Translations under genes and position numbers: made by a program
NCBI RefSeq assembly: GCF_003463065.1
Contig: NZ_QSCM01000001.1
Location: forward strand, 434,001-498,000
DNA: 64,000 nucleotides
Origin: Blautia sp. OF03-15BH
GTDB lineage: Bacteria > Bacillota > Clostridia > Lachnospirales > Lachnospiraceae
Direction of reading: 5' to 3'
Shown: piece by piece, positions 43,556 to 52,003 of the stretch
How positions within the stretch are numbered: the stretch's first letter is position 1
Layout of the letters: every line of letters begins with the position of its first letter
Notes under the pieces: model-generated
The model's database searches: none
What the model was told of the DNA's origin: nothing
The model's input: only the letters and a program-made list of their open reading frames with translations

Positions 43556-46095
43556 ACCTCCTCTCCGTCAGGGAACAGTTTTTCCCATTCCTCCGGGATC
43601 TCATGTTCCTTTCTCAGCGTACATTCTCCATTCATCAGCGTCAGATTCGGACTGTAATAGGGATCTCCCTTTTCCAGAAAAGCTTTCCAGCGCTTCCGGA
43701 AACGGATGACTTCTCCTTTGAATCTGGCCAGCTTCTCCGGCGTATTCTCATAGCCTCTGGATTTGGATTCATAATGATACAGCTCCACATTCGGATCCTG
43801 CACGATAAGTTTTCCGGTTTCCCGTATCCGGAGGCAGAGGTCCACATCGTTAAAGGCTACCTCAAAGCTCTCATCAAAACCGCCAATCTCTTCAAAGACC
43901 GAACGTTTCACCAGCATGCAGGCCGCCGTCACTGCGCTGATGTCCTGCACCGCACGAAGTCTGCCAAAATAGCCGTTGTCCCGTCTGGTTTTAAAGTTCT
44001 GTACATGACCGGCATAATTGGCAATGCCAACCACCACGCCGCAGTGCTGCACCAGCCCATCCGGATAAAAAAGCTTCGCTCCTACTGCTGCCGTGTCCTC
44101 ACGCTGACAAAAGCCCAGCATTTCCCGGATCCAGAAGGGGCTAATGACTTCCGTATCGTTATTGAGAAACAGAAGATACTCCCCTTTTGCATGGCGGACA
44201 CCAAAATTATTGATCGCAGAATAATTGAACCCTCCCTGATAGGTTACCACATGGAAGTTCTCATGCTCCTGCTTCATTTTTTCATAATAAGCAAAGGTTT
44301 CCTCTTTCTCACTGTTGTTTTCCACCACAAGGATTTCAAAATACGGATAATCTGTCTTTTCATAAATGGAAGACAGACAGTTCGCCAGGGTTTCCGCCTG
44401 ATCTTTGTTCGGGATCAGGATCGTCACCAGCGGCTGGCTTTTCAGTTTCAGACGCATGCGATACATGATAAAGATCCCCGTATACTCCACCTCTGCTTCA
44501 TAACCAAGTCTCGCATAGTGCTCGGTAAGTGCCAGTTTTCCGGCATCAATGGCATACGTTTTGCTGTCCTGATTGCCCGCCGTGGAGGTTTCTGAAACTC
44601 TCCAATGATAAAGCACCTTCGGGATATGATACACCCGATCGGTCTTTTCGATGCAGCGGAGCAGGAAATCATAATCCTGGGCTCCGTCACACTGCTTCCG
44701 AAGAAGTCCGACTTCCTCCGCCAGACTTTTCCGTACCAGGACCAGATGGCAGATATAGTTGATGCTCCGTAAGAAATCCGGATTGAAATCCGGCTTCATC
44801 CGTGGAGCAAAGAAGCACTCTCCCTTTTCATCACAGAGATCTTCATCCGTATAAATAAGATCCAGCTCCCTGTTTTCGTTCAGTGCCCTGACCATCTCGT
44901 AGAGGGCATCCGGCTCCAGAAAATCATCGTGATCTGCAAACATCAAGAACTCACCGGTAGCCATACGGATCGCTTCATTCGTATTCTCGGAAATCCCTGC
45001 ATTGAGCTTGAGATGCTTCAGCCGGATCCTCGGATCATTGCCGTAAAACTTCTTCACAAAGGCGGCAGGTCCTTTTTTCGTGCTGCCGTCCGCCAGACAA
45101 AGTTCAAACTTTCCGTAACTCTGTGCAGTAATGGACTGCAAAAGCTTCCGCAGATACTCCTGCGGCGTATTATAAAGAGGGATCACGATACTGATGAGCG
45201 GTTCATAATCAAATGTTCTTTTACTCTGCCGGTGAAGTTCCCATGCAGAAGGTCTTTTCTTCTTCAGCCACCGCTGGTACTGTTCTTCGTCTGTAAAATA
45301 GTTGTCCTTTACATGATCCAAAAGACCGGTAATCCCGCGTTTTTTCAGAATCTCTTTATTCTCTGCCAGTTTTCCCCTGCCGATGGCTTTTTTCAGCCTT
45401 CCGGCCTTAGAATATTGGAAATCAATTTTTTTCATGGAGATCTCATGGCATTTCTCGACAAGCGTATTTTTCATATGAAAAACCAACTTTTTTCCCTGAA
45501 ACTCAGATCTTGGACAGGAGAAAACAAAACCACTTTCCGTATTTTCCGGCACCCTTCCTTCCAGGCCCAGATTTTCCGCCACATCGGGACGAAGGGAACG
45601 ATTCAGCACGCCAGGAACCTCATTCCCATTCTCGTCGGTAACTGAAAGATCATTTTCTCCGGTGAGATCAAGCATCCATCCCCTGATCATGATCCTTCGA
45701 TCCTCCAGCCCGCAGAAGTCCACATAATACTGGATGGAAGCTGCTTTCCAGCCTTTTTCAAGCTCTGCCGCATCTCTTTCCAGAAGAGTTTTTTCTTCAT
45801 TTCCGGCTTTCAGAAGGATTTTTATGCCTTTCCCGGCTTTTATGAAATTCTCAAGTTCATCAAGCTTCACACGAAAACCCAATTCGTCAGCCTGCGCCGC
45901 ATAAGCCGGATAACGTTTTACCACATCCGGCCGCAGAAAAAATGTCACCTCGGTCTTCACCGGCTCCCCTTTGTCATCCAGAACCTCAATCGCGGCTTTC
46001 TCTCCCTCAACGGCCTTCCAGCCCTGCACCGTCAGGCTTCCTCCCGGAACCCACTGATACTCTTCCCTGTCCACTACTACTTTTTGAATGCTCAT
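43552..46095 (-). CDS. Giant two-domain glycosyltransferase with two beta-sandwiches
   Basis: The product is 847 residues. Two copies of the GW...RPDV...GF beta-sandwich occur at the N-terminus (about 15-75 and 130-215), a repeat not seen in its paralogues. GT-A domain 1 follows (about 300-535; FADHDDFLEPDAL) and then domain 2 (about 550-830; LFLNNDTEVISPFW, AFNDVDLCLRIRETG). The GT part matches the downstream paralogue almost throughout, including the C-terminal tail YYSPNLTLMNGECTLRKE, indicating a recent duplication or gene conversion. It starts 20 bases after the kinase-like gene. Confidence 0.88.
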   Translation of the reverse strand: MSIQKVVVDREEYQWVPGGSLTVQGWKAVEGEKAAIEVLDDKGEPVKTEVTFFLRPDVVKRYPAYAAQADELGFRVKLDELENFIKAGKGIKILLKAGNEEKTLLERDAAELEKGWKAASIQYYVDFCGLEDRRIMIRGWMLDLTGENDLSVTDENGNEVPGVLNRSLRPDVAENLGLEGRVPENTESGFVFSCPRSEFQGKKLVFHMKNTLVEKCHEISMKKIDFQYSKAGRLKKAIGRGKLAENKEILKKRGITGLLDHVKDNYFTDEEQYQRWLKKKRPSAWELHRQSKRTFDYEPLISIVIPLYNTPQEYLRKLLQSITAQSYGKFELCLADGSTKKGPAAFVKKFYGNDPRIRLKHLKLNAGISENTNEAIRMATGEFLMFADHDDFLEPDALYEMVRALNENRELDLIYTDEDLCDEKGECFFAPRMKPDFNPDFLRSINYICHLVLVRKSLAEEVGLLRKQCDGAQDYDFLLRCIEKTDRVYHIPKVLYHWRVSETSTAGNQDSKTYAIDAGKLALTEHYARLGYEAEVEYTGIFIMYRMRLKLKSQPLVTILIPNKDQAETLANCLSSIYEKTDYPYFEILVVENNSEKEETFAYYEKMKQEHENFHVVTYQGGFNYSAINNFGVRHAKGEYLLFLNNDTEVISPFWIREMLGFCQREDTAAVGAKLFYPDGLVQHCGVVVGIANYAGHVQNFKTRRDNGYFGRLRAVQDISAVTAACMLVKRSVFEEIGGFDESFEVAFNDVDLCLRIRETGKLIVQDPNVELYHYESKSRGYENTPEKLARFKGEVIRFRKRWKAFLEKGDPYYSPNLTLMNGECTLRKEHEIPEEWEKLFPDGEEV

Positions 46096-46115
46096 CGATA
46101 CTCCTCTAGCTCTTC

Positions 46116-47408
46116 TTATTTCTGATGCTGTTCTCTGTAGCCTCTGTATTTCTCATATGCTTTCCATACTTTCGTATGCTTCATCGCGCTGATCGTATTC
46201 TCGGCCTCGCGAAGCTGCTCCCGTAGCTTTCTCAGTTCCTCGCTCCGGCTCACATAAGCATCTGCCAGCATACCAAGTTCTTTTCTGGAGCCCTCATCAA
46301 ACGGGAAAACAGCCAGGTCCACCTCAAGCTTCTTCGCTCCCTCGGGAATCTCTGTCACATAAAAGTTCGGATCATCCTCCGCTAAAAAGAGCCAGTTTCC
46401 CATGGAACTTCCTTTTGCCAGGGTCACAGGCGCCTGCCCGCTCTGTTTGTCGAAAGAAAGCTTTCGGATCTCCGTCATGCAGGCCCTGTAACCGGGATCC
46501 AGACGGAGACTTTTCACTCCTTCCGGAAGCGGAATTTCTTCTTCCAGCTGCCAGCAGTCTCTGTGCTTCATCTGGAAAAGCCTGGAATTTTCTTCCGTAT
46601 AGCCATTTCCACAATTAAAATAAACCTGCAGCATCTCCTGAGGGAAACGATCTGCCACCCGAAGAGAACCGGCGCTGATATCCTGATAAAGATCCCGGAT
46701 GGGCGTATGCCTCCGACAGACATATTTCTGAAAAGAAGTTTCCATGGCTTCATAAGCTCGCCGTTCTGCTTCTGTAATTCCCATTTTTCCATAGAAATCA
46801 AAAGGCTTGAACTCCTCGCCACGATCCGCATGATCCGTAAAGTAAAAAATGATCCGGTAGAGGATAAAGTTTACCGGAATCGGGAAATCAAAGCTCCACT
46901 CATAGTCAATGGCAGTCCATATTTCTCCGGTGAGAAGTATATTCCCGCAGACCAGATCAATATTGGAAAAAGGTGCACAGATCGTCCCTTCTGGAAGCTC
47001 TGGTTCACCAAAAATCTCCCGGAAGCCTTCCGTGATCTCAAAGACCGCCCCTTTGTGCAGAGACTTTACAAATTCAAGATACTCCAGAAGCTCCTCCGCA
47101 CAAGAGCCGATACCCTGTTCCTTTTCCACTGATAAGAGATGCTCCTCCAGTGTCTCCCCTGTCAGGTATTCCAGCTCTACACCACCGGGAATCAGGCTGC
47201 ACACATTATAGGAAAGCTTCGTTCCTTCCAATTCTCTCGAAAATGCCTGATACCAGTGATAGATTGCCTCCACATGGAGCTTTCCCTCCGGGAATTCCGG
47301 AAGCTTCTGCACATAGCGGACACCGTCCTCGTCCTGCAGAATGTCCGTGCGGATAGCGAGACAGTGATTTCTCTCATTCGAATATTTGGAATAAATAACC
47401 TTCTTCAT
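46116..47408 (-). CDS. Kinase-fold protein with coiled-coil tail, possible chain cap enzyme
   Basis: The product is 430 residues. The N-lobe has a candidate ATP lysine (Lys35, VQKLP) and helix Glu47. The catalytic loop and metal site are recognisable as N149-I-D151 ... N156 and AIDYEW with Asp168, the order seen in aminoglycoside-phosphotransferase and protein-kinase-like folds. The last 45 residues (SEELRKLREQLREAENTISAM) are a coiled coil. Its start overlaps the methyltransferase gene by four bases. The methyltransferase-kinase-coiled-coil order beside wzt is that of WbdD, which caps O-antigen chains in E. coli O9a. Function here is inference. Confidence 0.7.
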   Translation of the reverse strand: MKKVIYSKYSNERNHCLAIRTDILQDEDGVRYVQKLPEFPEGKLHVEAIYHWYQAFSRELEGTKLSYNVCSLIPGGVELEYLTGETLEEHLLSVEKEQGIGSCAEELLEYLEFVKSLHKGAVFEITEGFREIFGEPELPEGTICAPFSNIDLVCGNILLTGEIWTAIDYEWSFDFPIPVNFILYRIIFYFTDHADRGEEFKPFDFYGKMGITEAERRAYEAMETSFQKYVCRRHTPIRDLYQDISAGSLRVADRFPQEMLQVYFNCGNGYTEENSRLFQMKHRDCWQLEEEIPLPEGVKSLRLDPGYRACMTEIRKLSFDKQSGQAPVTLAKGSSMGNWLFLAEDDPNFYVTEIPEGAKKLEVDLAVFPFDEGSRKELGMLADAYVSRSEELRKLREQLREAENTISAMKHTKVWKAYEKYRGYREQHQK

Positions 47409-48334
47409 GACTCCTCCTTCCCCAGCAGTACCAGAAAGGAATTGGAAAATTCCGGAAACAGACCGTTGTCGATGATGCTGTCAAACACCTTTGATTCATC
47501 GAAAAGCAGAAGCCGCCTCTGGTCATAATTGCAGATATTTTCTTTCAGATCTCCTTTTCTCGGAAGGTAGGCATCCGAATAGACAGAAAACGGGAATTTA
47601 TAGTCCGGATATGGGTAGTAGAACTCCGGTCGGAAATTTCCCGCCTCATGGAAGAGACGGATCAGCTCCGTTCTGGAAAACGTATGGACGTCTTTTGTGT
47701 TCGGATAGCCTTCCAGTCCCTCAAAGAAACGACCCACATGATCCTCTGCACAGCCTGCCCAGTATTTGAGACCCAGACGGTTCTCTATGGCAATGACAAT
47801 CTTTCCGCCGGGAGCCAGATGACGTTCAACCAGCTGAAGCATATAGACAAAGGGGTTCTCATTGTCCGTATAGCAGGCCGCATACTCAAAGACACCGATA
47901 AAAGTGATGTAATCATACTTTTCCGTCAGTGTCTTTTCCACTTCTTCAAAGGCACCCAGAAGGATTGTCACATGATCGCAGTCCTGGTTCCGGTAAGCAT
48001 TGATGAGACTCCGCTGTCTGGAAAGTTCCACACAGGTCACGCTCCCTGCTTTCTTCGCCAGTGCCCCGGTGATGGCACCGCAGCCGGCTCCGATCTCCAG
48101 GACTTTATCCTCCTTTGTGATGGGCAGCCAGCTCACAATATTCCCACGGATATGAGAAAAATGGTACATCACCGGCCAGCTTTTTCTCTCCGCAATGACC
48201 TGATTATACTCTTCCGGCGTGTGACAGCTTTTCGCAATCTCCAAAAGTTCTTCTTCCACAGGTCCGTCACTGTACAGGTCGCTGCCTGAATAACAGGTGT
48301 CGTCCAGTGTGATTTTTCCGATCTTCTCCCTCAT
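47405..48334 (-). CDS. SAM-dependent methyltransferase
   Basis: The product is 309 residues with a class I Rossmann fold. Motif I is VLEIGAGCGAITGAL (about 97-111), followed by the acidic end of beta2 (VTCVELSRQR) and motif IV-like YDYITFIGVFEY. The target is not evident; in this setting it is most likely a sugar hydroxyl or phosphate at the growing polysaccharide end. It is translationally coupled to the kinase-like gene (ATGA overlap) and begins 14 bases after wzt. A long C-terminal part (about 220-309) is specific to this subgroup. Confidence 0.87.
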   Translation of the reverse strand: MREKIGKITLDDTCYSGSDLYSDGPVEEELLEIAKSCHTPEEYNQVIAERKSWPVMYHFSHIRGNIVSWLPITKEDKVLEIGAGCGAITGALAKKAGSVTCVELSRQRSLINAYRNQDCDHVTILLGAFEEVEKTLTEKYDYITFIGVFEYAACYTDNENPFVYMLQLVERHLAPGGKIVIAIENRLGLKYWAGCAEDHVGRFFEGLEGYPNTKDVHTFSRTELIRLFHEAGNFRPEFYYPYPDYKFPFSVYSDAYLPRKGDLKENICNYDQRRLLLFDESKVFDSIIDNGLFPEFSNSFLVLLGKEES

Positions 48335-48348
48335 AGAAATATCCTTTC

Positions 48349-49605
48349 TTATTTCGTTACCTCTACCTGAATTCTGGAATTCATGTCATAGAATCCCACC
48401 GTATCTTTCATGGAGACCACATTGACGCTACAGGCATCATAAAGGCGGTGGAACACATGGAAATCTCCCTCCATATAGCCGGTACAGCCAAAAGAGAGCA
48501 GATAGCTTCCACCCTGAAGATCCATCTTCTGGGTGAAAGAAACCTCCACCACTGTGTCCTTTTTCGCCGGAACCTCGATCTTCTCGTACATGGTGTTGGT
48601 CCCTGTGATCTCCGTTCCCTTCATATCCTTGATCGTGAAGGCTACGATGGGCTCCTGGAGATCTTTATGAAACTCGATCTTCATCTTGAAGGTACAGGTA
48701 CTTCCTTTTTCGATCGTGTTGGTCAGCTTTCCATTCTTATCCGCCACTGCAAAATCAATGATCTCCGCCAGTTTTTCTCCATACTCCAGAAGGTTGGGAT
48801 TGACCTGGATCTTGCTTCTCCATTCGCCCTCTCTGGCGATGTGCTTCTCCGGCTCCCCTTCCTGATGGACCAGGAAACGCTTATAGAGATCCACCATGGC
48901 TTTGGGAGTGCCTTCGTCTACTTTCACTCCCTGATTCAGCAGCACAACCCGGTCACAGTATTTGCTGATACTGCTCAGGTCATGGCTTACAAAGAGGATC
49001 GTCTTGCCCTGTTTTTTGAATTCTTCAAATTTGTGATAACATTTTGCCTGGAAAAATACATCTCCTACGGACAGGGCCTCGTCCACGATCAGGATCTCCG
49101 GATCGATATTGATGGCCACGGCAAAAGCCAGACGGACAAACATACCGCTGGAATAGGTCTTCACCGGCTGATTGACAAACTCGCCGATATCGGCAAATTT
49201 CAGGATCTCCGGAAGGCGTTCTTCGATCTCCTCTTCCGTAAAGCCGAGCATCGTACCGTTGAGATACACATTCTCCACACCGGTATACTCCATATTAAAA
49301 CCGGCACCTAACTCCAGAAGAGCAGAAATCCTGCCGTTTACCTCCACATTTCCGGTTGTCGACTGCAGAACGCCGGTAATGATCTTCAGTATCGTGGATT
49401 TACCGGAACCATTGGTTCCGATGATGCCTACGGTCTCTCCTCGGTGCACATCAAAGCTTACCTGATCCAGAGCTCTGTGTTCCCGGTATCTTTTTTCTTT
49501 CGTAAACCCAAGCGCCTCTTTTAAGCGGTCTGAGGGTTTGTTGTATAACCGGTAGATCTTACTTACGTTATCTACACGGATCGCAATGTTCTTATCCTTA
49601 TCCAA
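48349..49605 (-). CDS. wzt: Polysaccharide ABC exporter ATPase with Wzt C-terminal domain
   Basis: The product is 418 residues. The ATPase domain (1-245) has Walker A GTNGSGKST, signature YSSGMFVRLAFA, Walker B ILIVDEALSVGD and the H-loop FVSHD. A linker leads to a beta-sandwich of the Wzt_C type (about 275-418). In O-antigen exporters this extra domain binds the modified, non-reducing end of the finished chain, so its presence implies that chain ends are marked here too. The companion permease gene lies 23 bases upstream in the operon. Plain TagH-type teichoic exporters have a different C-terminal part. Confidence 0.92.
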   Translation of the reverse strand: MDKDKNIAIRVDNVSKIYRLYNKPSDRLKEALGFTKEKRYREHRALDQVSFDVHRGETVGIIGTNGSGKSTILKIITGVLQSTTGNVEVNGRISALLELGAGFNMEYTGVENVYLNGTMLGFTEEEIEERLPEILKFADIGEFVNQPVKTYSSGMFVRLAFAVAINIDPEILIVDEALSVGDVFFQAKCYHKFEEFKKQGKTILFVSHDLSSISKYCDRVVLLNQGVKVDEGTPKAMVDLYKRFLVHQEGEPEKHIAREGEWRSKIQVNPNLLEYGEKLAEIIDFAVADKNGKLTNTIEKGSTCTFKMKIEFHKDLQEPIVAFTIKDMKGTEITGTNTMYEKIEVPAKKDTVVEVSFTQKMDLQGGSYLLSFGCTGYMEGDFHVFHRLYDACSVNVVSMKDTVGFYDMNSRIQVEVTK

Positions 49606-49628
49606 AAATCCATCCTCCTGCTCTTCTC

Positions 49629-50453
49629 TTACAGTACATCAGCAAAGTGGCCTTTCAGCCGGTTGAACACCCAGGTGCTGAACACATAGCACACGATCAG
49701 AAATGCCCAGAAATATATGGTCAGGAGCTTATCTTCCCAGAACCAACGCTGCTCGATAAAGGCATTCCGGTAGCCGTGAACGATGTAATAAAACGGATTC
49801 AGCTTCAGGATCCGCATAACCGTGCTTCCCCAGGAATAACCATTGAGGAAAGAAAGGTCCCACATAACCGGAGTCAGCCAGACACCGATCTGCAGAAGAA
49901 TGGAGACGATCTGTCCCATATCCCGGAAAAAGACGATGACAGAGCTCGTCGTATAAACGATAGCCAGGATCAAAAAGAAGAGACAGATCATGTAATAGAG
50001 AATTTCCAGATAATAGATGTCCGGATAGTACCCATAGCAGGCAAACAGTATCATCGCAAAGGCCACGAAAAACAGATGGATGACCAAAGCTGAAAGAAGC
50101 TTTACCACCGGCAGAACACTGATGTCAAAAACTACCTTCTTTACCAGATAACTGTATTCCAGAAAGGCATTGGTCCCGTTGATCAGCCCCTCCTGAAAAT
50201 ACATCCAGGGAACAATACCAGAAACCAGATAAAGGACGAAAGGCGTTCCGTCTCCAGAAGCAGCTCCTCCCCGCATGGCGATGCCAAACACGAAATAGTA
50301 GACCAGAATCGTCACGATAGGCTGTATAAACGCCCATACGGTTCCGAAATAAGAACCTGCAAAGCGGCTTTTCAGGTCATTTTTTGCCATTTTTTTAACG
50401 AGCCGCCGGTTGCGATACAAGGCAGACGGCAAAGTACACAGTTCTTTCAGCAT
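49629..50453 (-). CDS. wzm: Polysaccharide ABC exporter permease
   Basis: The product is 274 residues with six membrane helices, an ABC-2 type permease. The amphipathic N-terminus (LVKKMAKNDLKSRFAGSYFGTVWAFIQP) is typical of Wzm/TagG/RfbA permeases. With the adjacent ATPase it would move the lipid-linked polysaccharide across the membrane. It lies ten bases after rfbC in the same operon. Confidence 0.93.
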   Translation of the reverse strand: MLKELCTLPSALYRNRRLVKKMAKNDLKSRFAGSYFGTVWAFIQPIVTILVYYFVFGIAMRGGAASGDGTPFVLYLVSGIVPWMYFQEGLINGTNAFLEYSYLVKKVVFDISVLPVVKLLSALVIHLFFVAFAMILFACYGYYPDIYYLEILYYMICLFFLILAIVYTTSSVIVFFRDMGQIVSILLQIGVWLTPVMWDLSFLNGYSWGSTVMRILKLNPFYYIVHGYRNAFIEQRWFWEDKLLTIYFWAFLIVCYVFSTWVFNRLKGHFADVL

Positions 50454-50462
50454 ATGATTCTC

Positions 50463-51023
50463 CTACTTATTTTTCTCCTGGTATTCTCTGAAGGAACCCC
50501 AGTTCTGATCTTTCTCTGAAATGGTCAGCTCCATGCCCTCCGGAATGGGCCACTGTACGTTGATGTCCGGATCTTTCCAGGAAAGTCCGCCCTCATCGTT
50601 CGGATGATAAAAATCGGTACACTTATAAACAAACTCCGCATAATCGGAGAGCACCAGAAAACCATGTGCAAAATTCTTCGGAATAAAGAACTGCTTTTTA
50701 TTCTCTGCGGAAAGCAGGACACCAAACCACTGTCCGTAGGTTTTGGAGCCTTTTCTCAAGTCTACCGCCACATCATAAACCTCACCGGAAACCACGCGCA
50801 CCAGCTTGTCCTGCGGGTAATTGATCTGAAAATGAAGACCGCGGAGCACGCCTTTTTTGGAAGCGGACTGGTTGTCCTGAACGAACTCCATATCAATACC
50901 GGCTTCCTTATAATCGTTATAATTATAGGTTTCCATGAAATAACCTCTCTCATCCCCGAAAACAGTAGGGGTGATGACCTTCAGACCTTCGATTGCACAA
51001 GTTTCCACTGTAATTTTTCCCAT
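50463..51023 (-). CDS. rfbC: dTDP-4-dehydrorhamnose 3,5-epimerase
   Basis: The product is 186 residues, full length for RmlC cupins. Substrate and catalytic motifs include FGDERGYFMETYN, FVQDNQSASKKGVLRGLHFQ (with the active-site His), and IPKNFAHGFLVLSD. It epimerises dTDP-4-keto-6-deoxyglucose to the rhamnose configuration. A 95-bp gap with a strong hairpin separates it from rfbA, the largest gap within the front part of the operon. Confidence 0.96.
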   Translation of the reverse strand: MGKITVETCAIEGLKVITPTVFGDERGYFMETYNYNDYKEAGIDMEFVQDNQSASKKGVLRGLHFQINYPQDKLVRVVSGEVYDVAVDLRKGSKTYGQWFGVLLSAENKKQFFIPKNFAHGFLVLSDYAEFVYKCTDFYHPNDEGGLSWKDPDINVQWPIPEGMELTISEKDQNWGSFREYQEKNK

Positions 51024-51072
51024 TTTTTTGTCCTCCTGATTTTATCATAATTTTTCCTTTATAACGTTGAAA

Positions 51073-51106
51073 ACCAGAAGGTCCCAGTCTCCTGGTCCCT
51101 TCTGGT
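51073..51106 (-). terminator. Internal hairpin between rfbA and rfbC
   Basis: ACCAGAAGG (51073-51081) pairs with CCTTCTGGT (51098-51106), with CCAG/CTGG inside. In the minus direction TTTTC follows. It may act as a partial terminator, lowering expression of downstream genes relative to rfbAB, or as an RNA processing site. Confidence 0.5.
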
Positions 51107-51118
51107 CACTGAAGGCTC

Positions 51119-51988
51119 TCAGAGTCCTTCTGCTATCTCTACCAGATACTGGCCGTAAGCGGTCTTCATCAGCGGTTTTGCCAGCTCCAGAAGCTGTTCC
51201 TTATTGATAAAGCCCCTGCGGTAAGCGATCTCCTCGATACAGGAAATGTAGAGTCCCTGGCGTTTCTGGAAGGCCGCCACAAAGTCAGCCGCATCCAGAA
51301 GGGAGTCATGATTTCCGGTATCCAGCCATGCAAAGCCTCTTCCCAGAGTCTCTACATGAAGTTTGCCCCTTCTGAGATATTCATTATTCACACTGGTGAT
51401 CTCGATCTCACCTCTTGCGGAGGGTTTTACATTCTTTGCGATCTCTACCACGTCATTGTCATAGAAATAGAGTCCCGGTACTGCATAGTTGGACTTCGGA
51501 TGCTCCGGTTTTTCCTCGATGGAAAGAGCCTTTCCGTTCTCGTCAAACTCTACCACGCCGTATTCCCGCGGATCTCTTACATAGTAACCAAAGATGGTGG
51601 CTCCGTCTTCTCTTGCAGCCACACTCTGAAGCACCTTTGAAAAACTCTGTCCGTAGAAAATATTGTCACCGAGGATCAGTGCCACACGGTCATCGCCGAT
51701 GAATTTTTCTCCGATGATAAACGCATCTGCCAGTCCTCGCGGGCTCTCCTGAACCGCATAGGAAAGCTCCAGTCCCAGCTGTTTTCCGTCTCCCAAGAGC
51801 TCTTCAAATACCGGAAGATCTCTCGGAGTGGAAATGATCATGATCTCTCTGATGCCGGAAAGCATCAGGATAGAAAGCGGATAATAGATCATGGGCTTGT
51901 CATAAACCGGCATGATCTGTTTGGAAATGGCCTTGGTCAGCGGATACAGACGTGTTCCGGAGCCTCCGGCTAAGATAATACCTTTCAT
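51119..51988 (-). CDS. rfbA: Glucose-1-phosphate thymidylyltransferase
   Basis: The product is 289 residues, a typical RmlA. The nucleotide loop is ILAGGSGTRLYPLT with KQIMPVYDKPMIYYPLS next, and LILGDNIFYG and FAWLDTGNHDSLLDA later. It makes dTDP-glucose, the entry to dTDP-rhamnose and dTDP-amino sugars. It follows rfbB by 15 bases and precedes the internal hairpin. Confidence 0.97.
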   Translation of the reverse strand: MKGIILAGGSGTRLYPLTKAISKQIMPVYDKPMIYYPLSILMLSGIREIMIISTPRDLPVFEELLGDGKQLGLELSYAVQESPRGLADAFIIGEKFIGDDRVALILGDNIFYGQSFSKVLQSVAAREDGATIFGYYVRDPREYGVVEFDENGKALSIEEKPEHPKSNYAVPGLYFYDNDVVEIAKNVKPSARGEIEITSVNNEYLRRGKLHVETLGRGFAWLDTGNHDSLLDAADFVAAFQKRQGLYISCIEEIAYRRGFINKEQLLELAKPLMKTAYGQYLVEIAEGL

Positions 51989-52003
51989 AAGTAATTACTC
52001 CTT

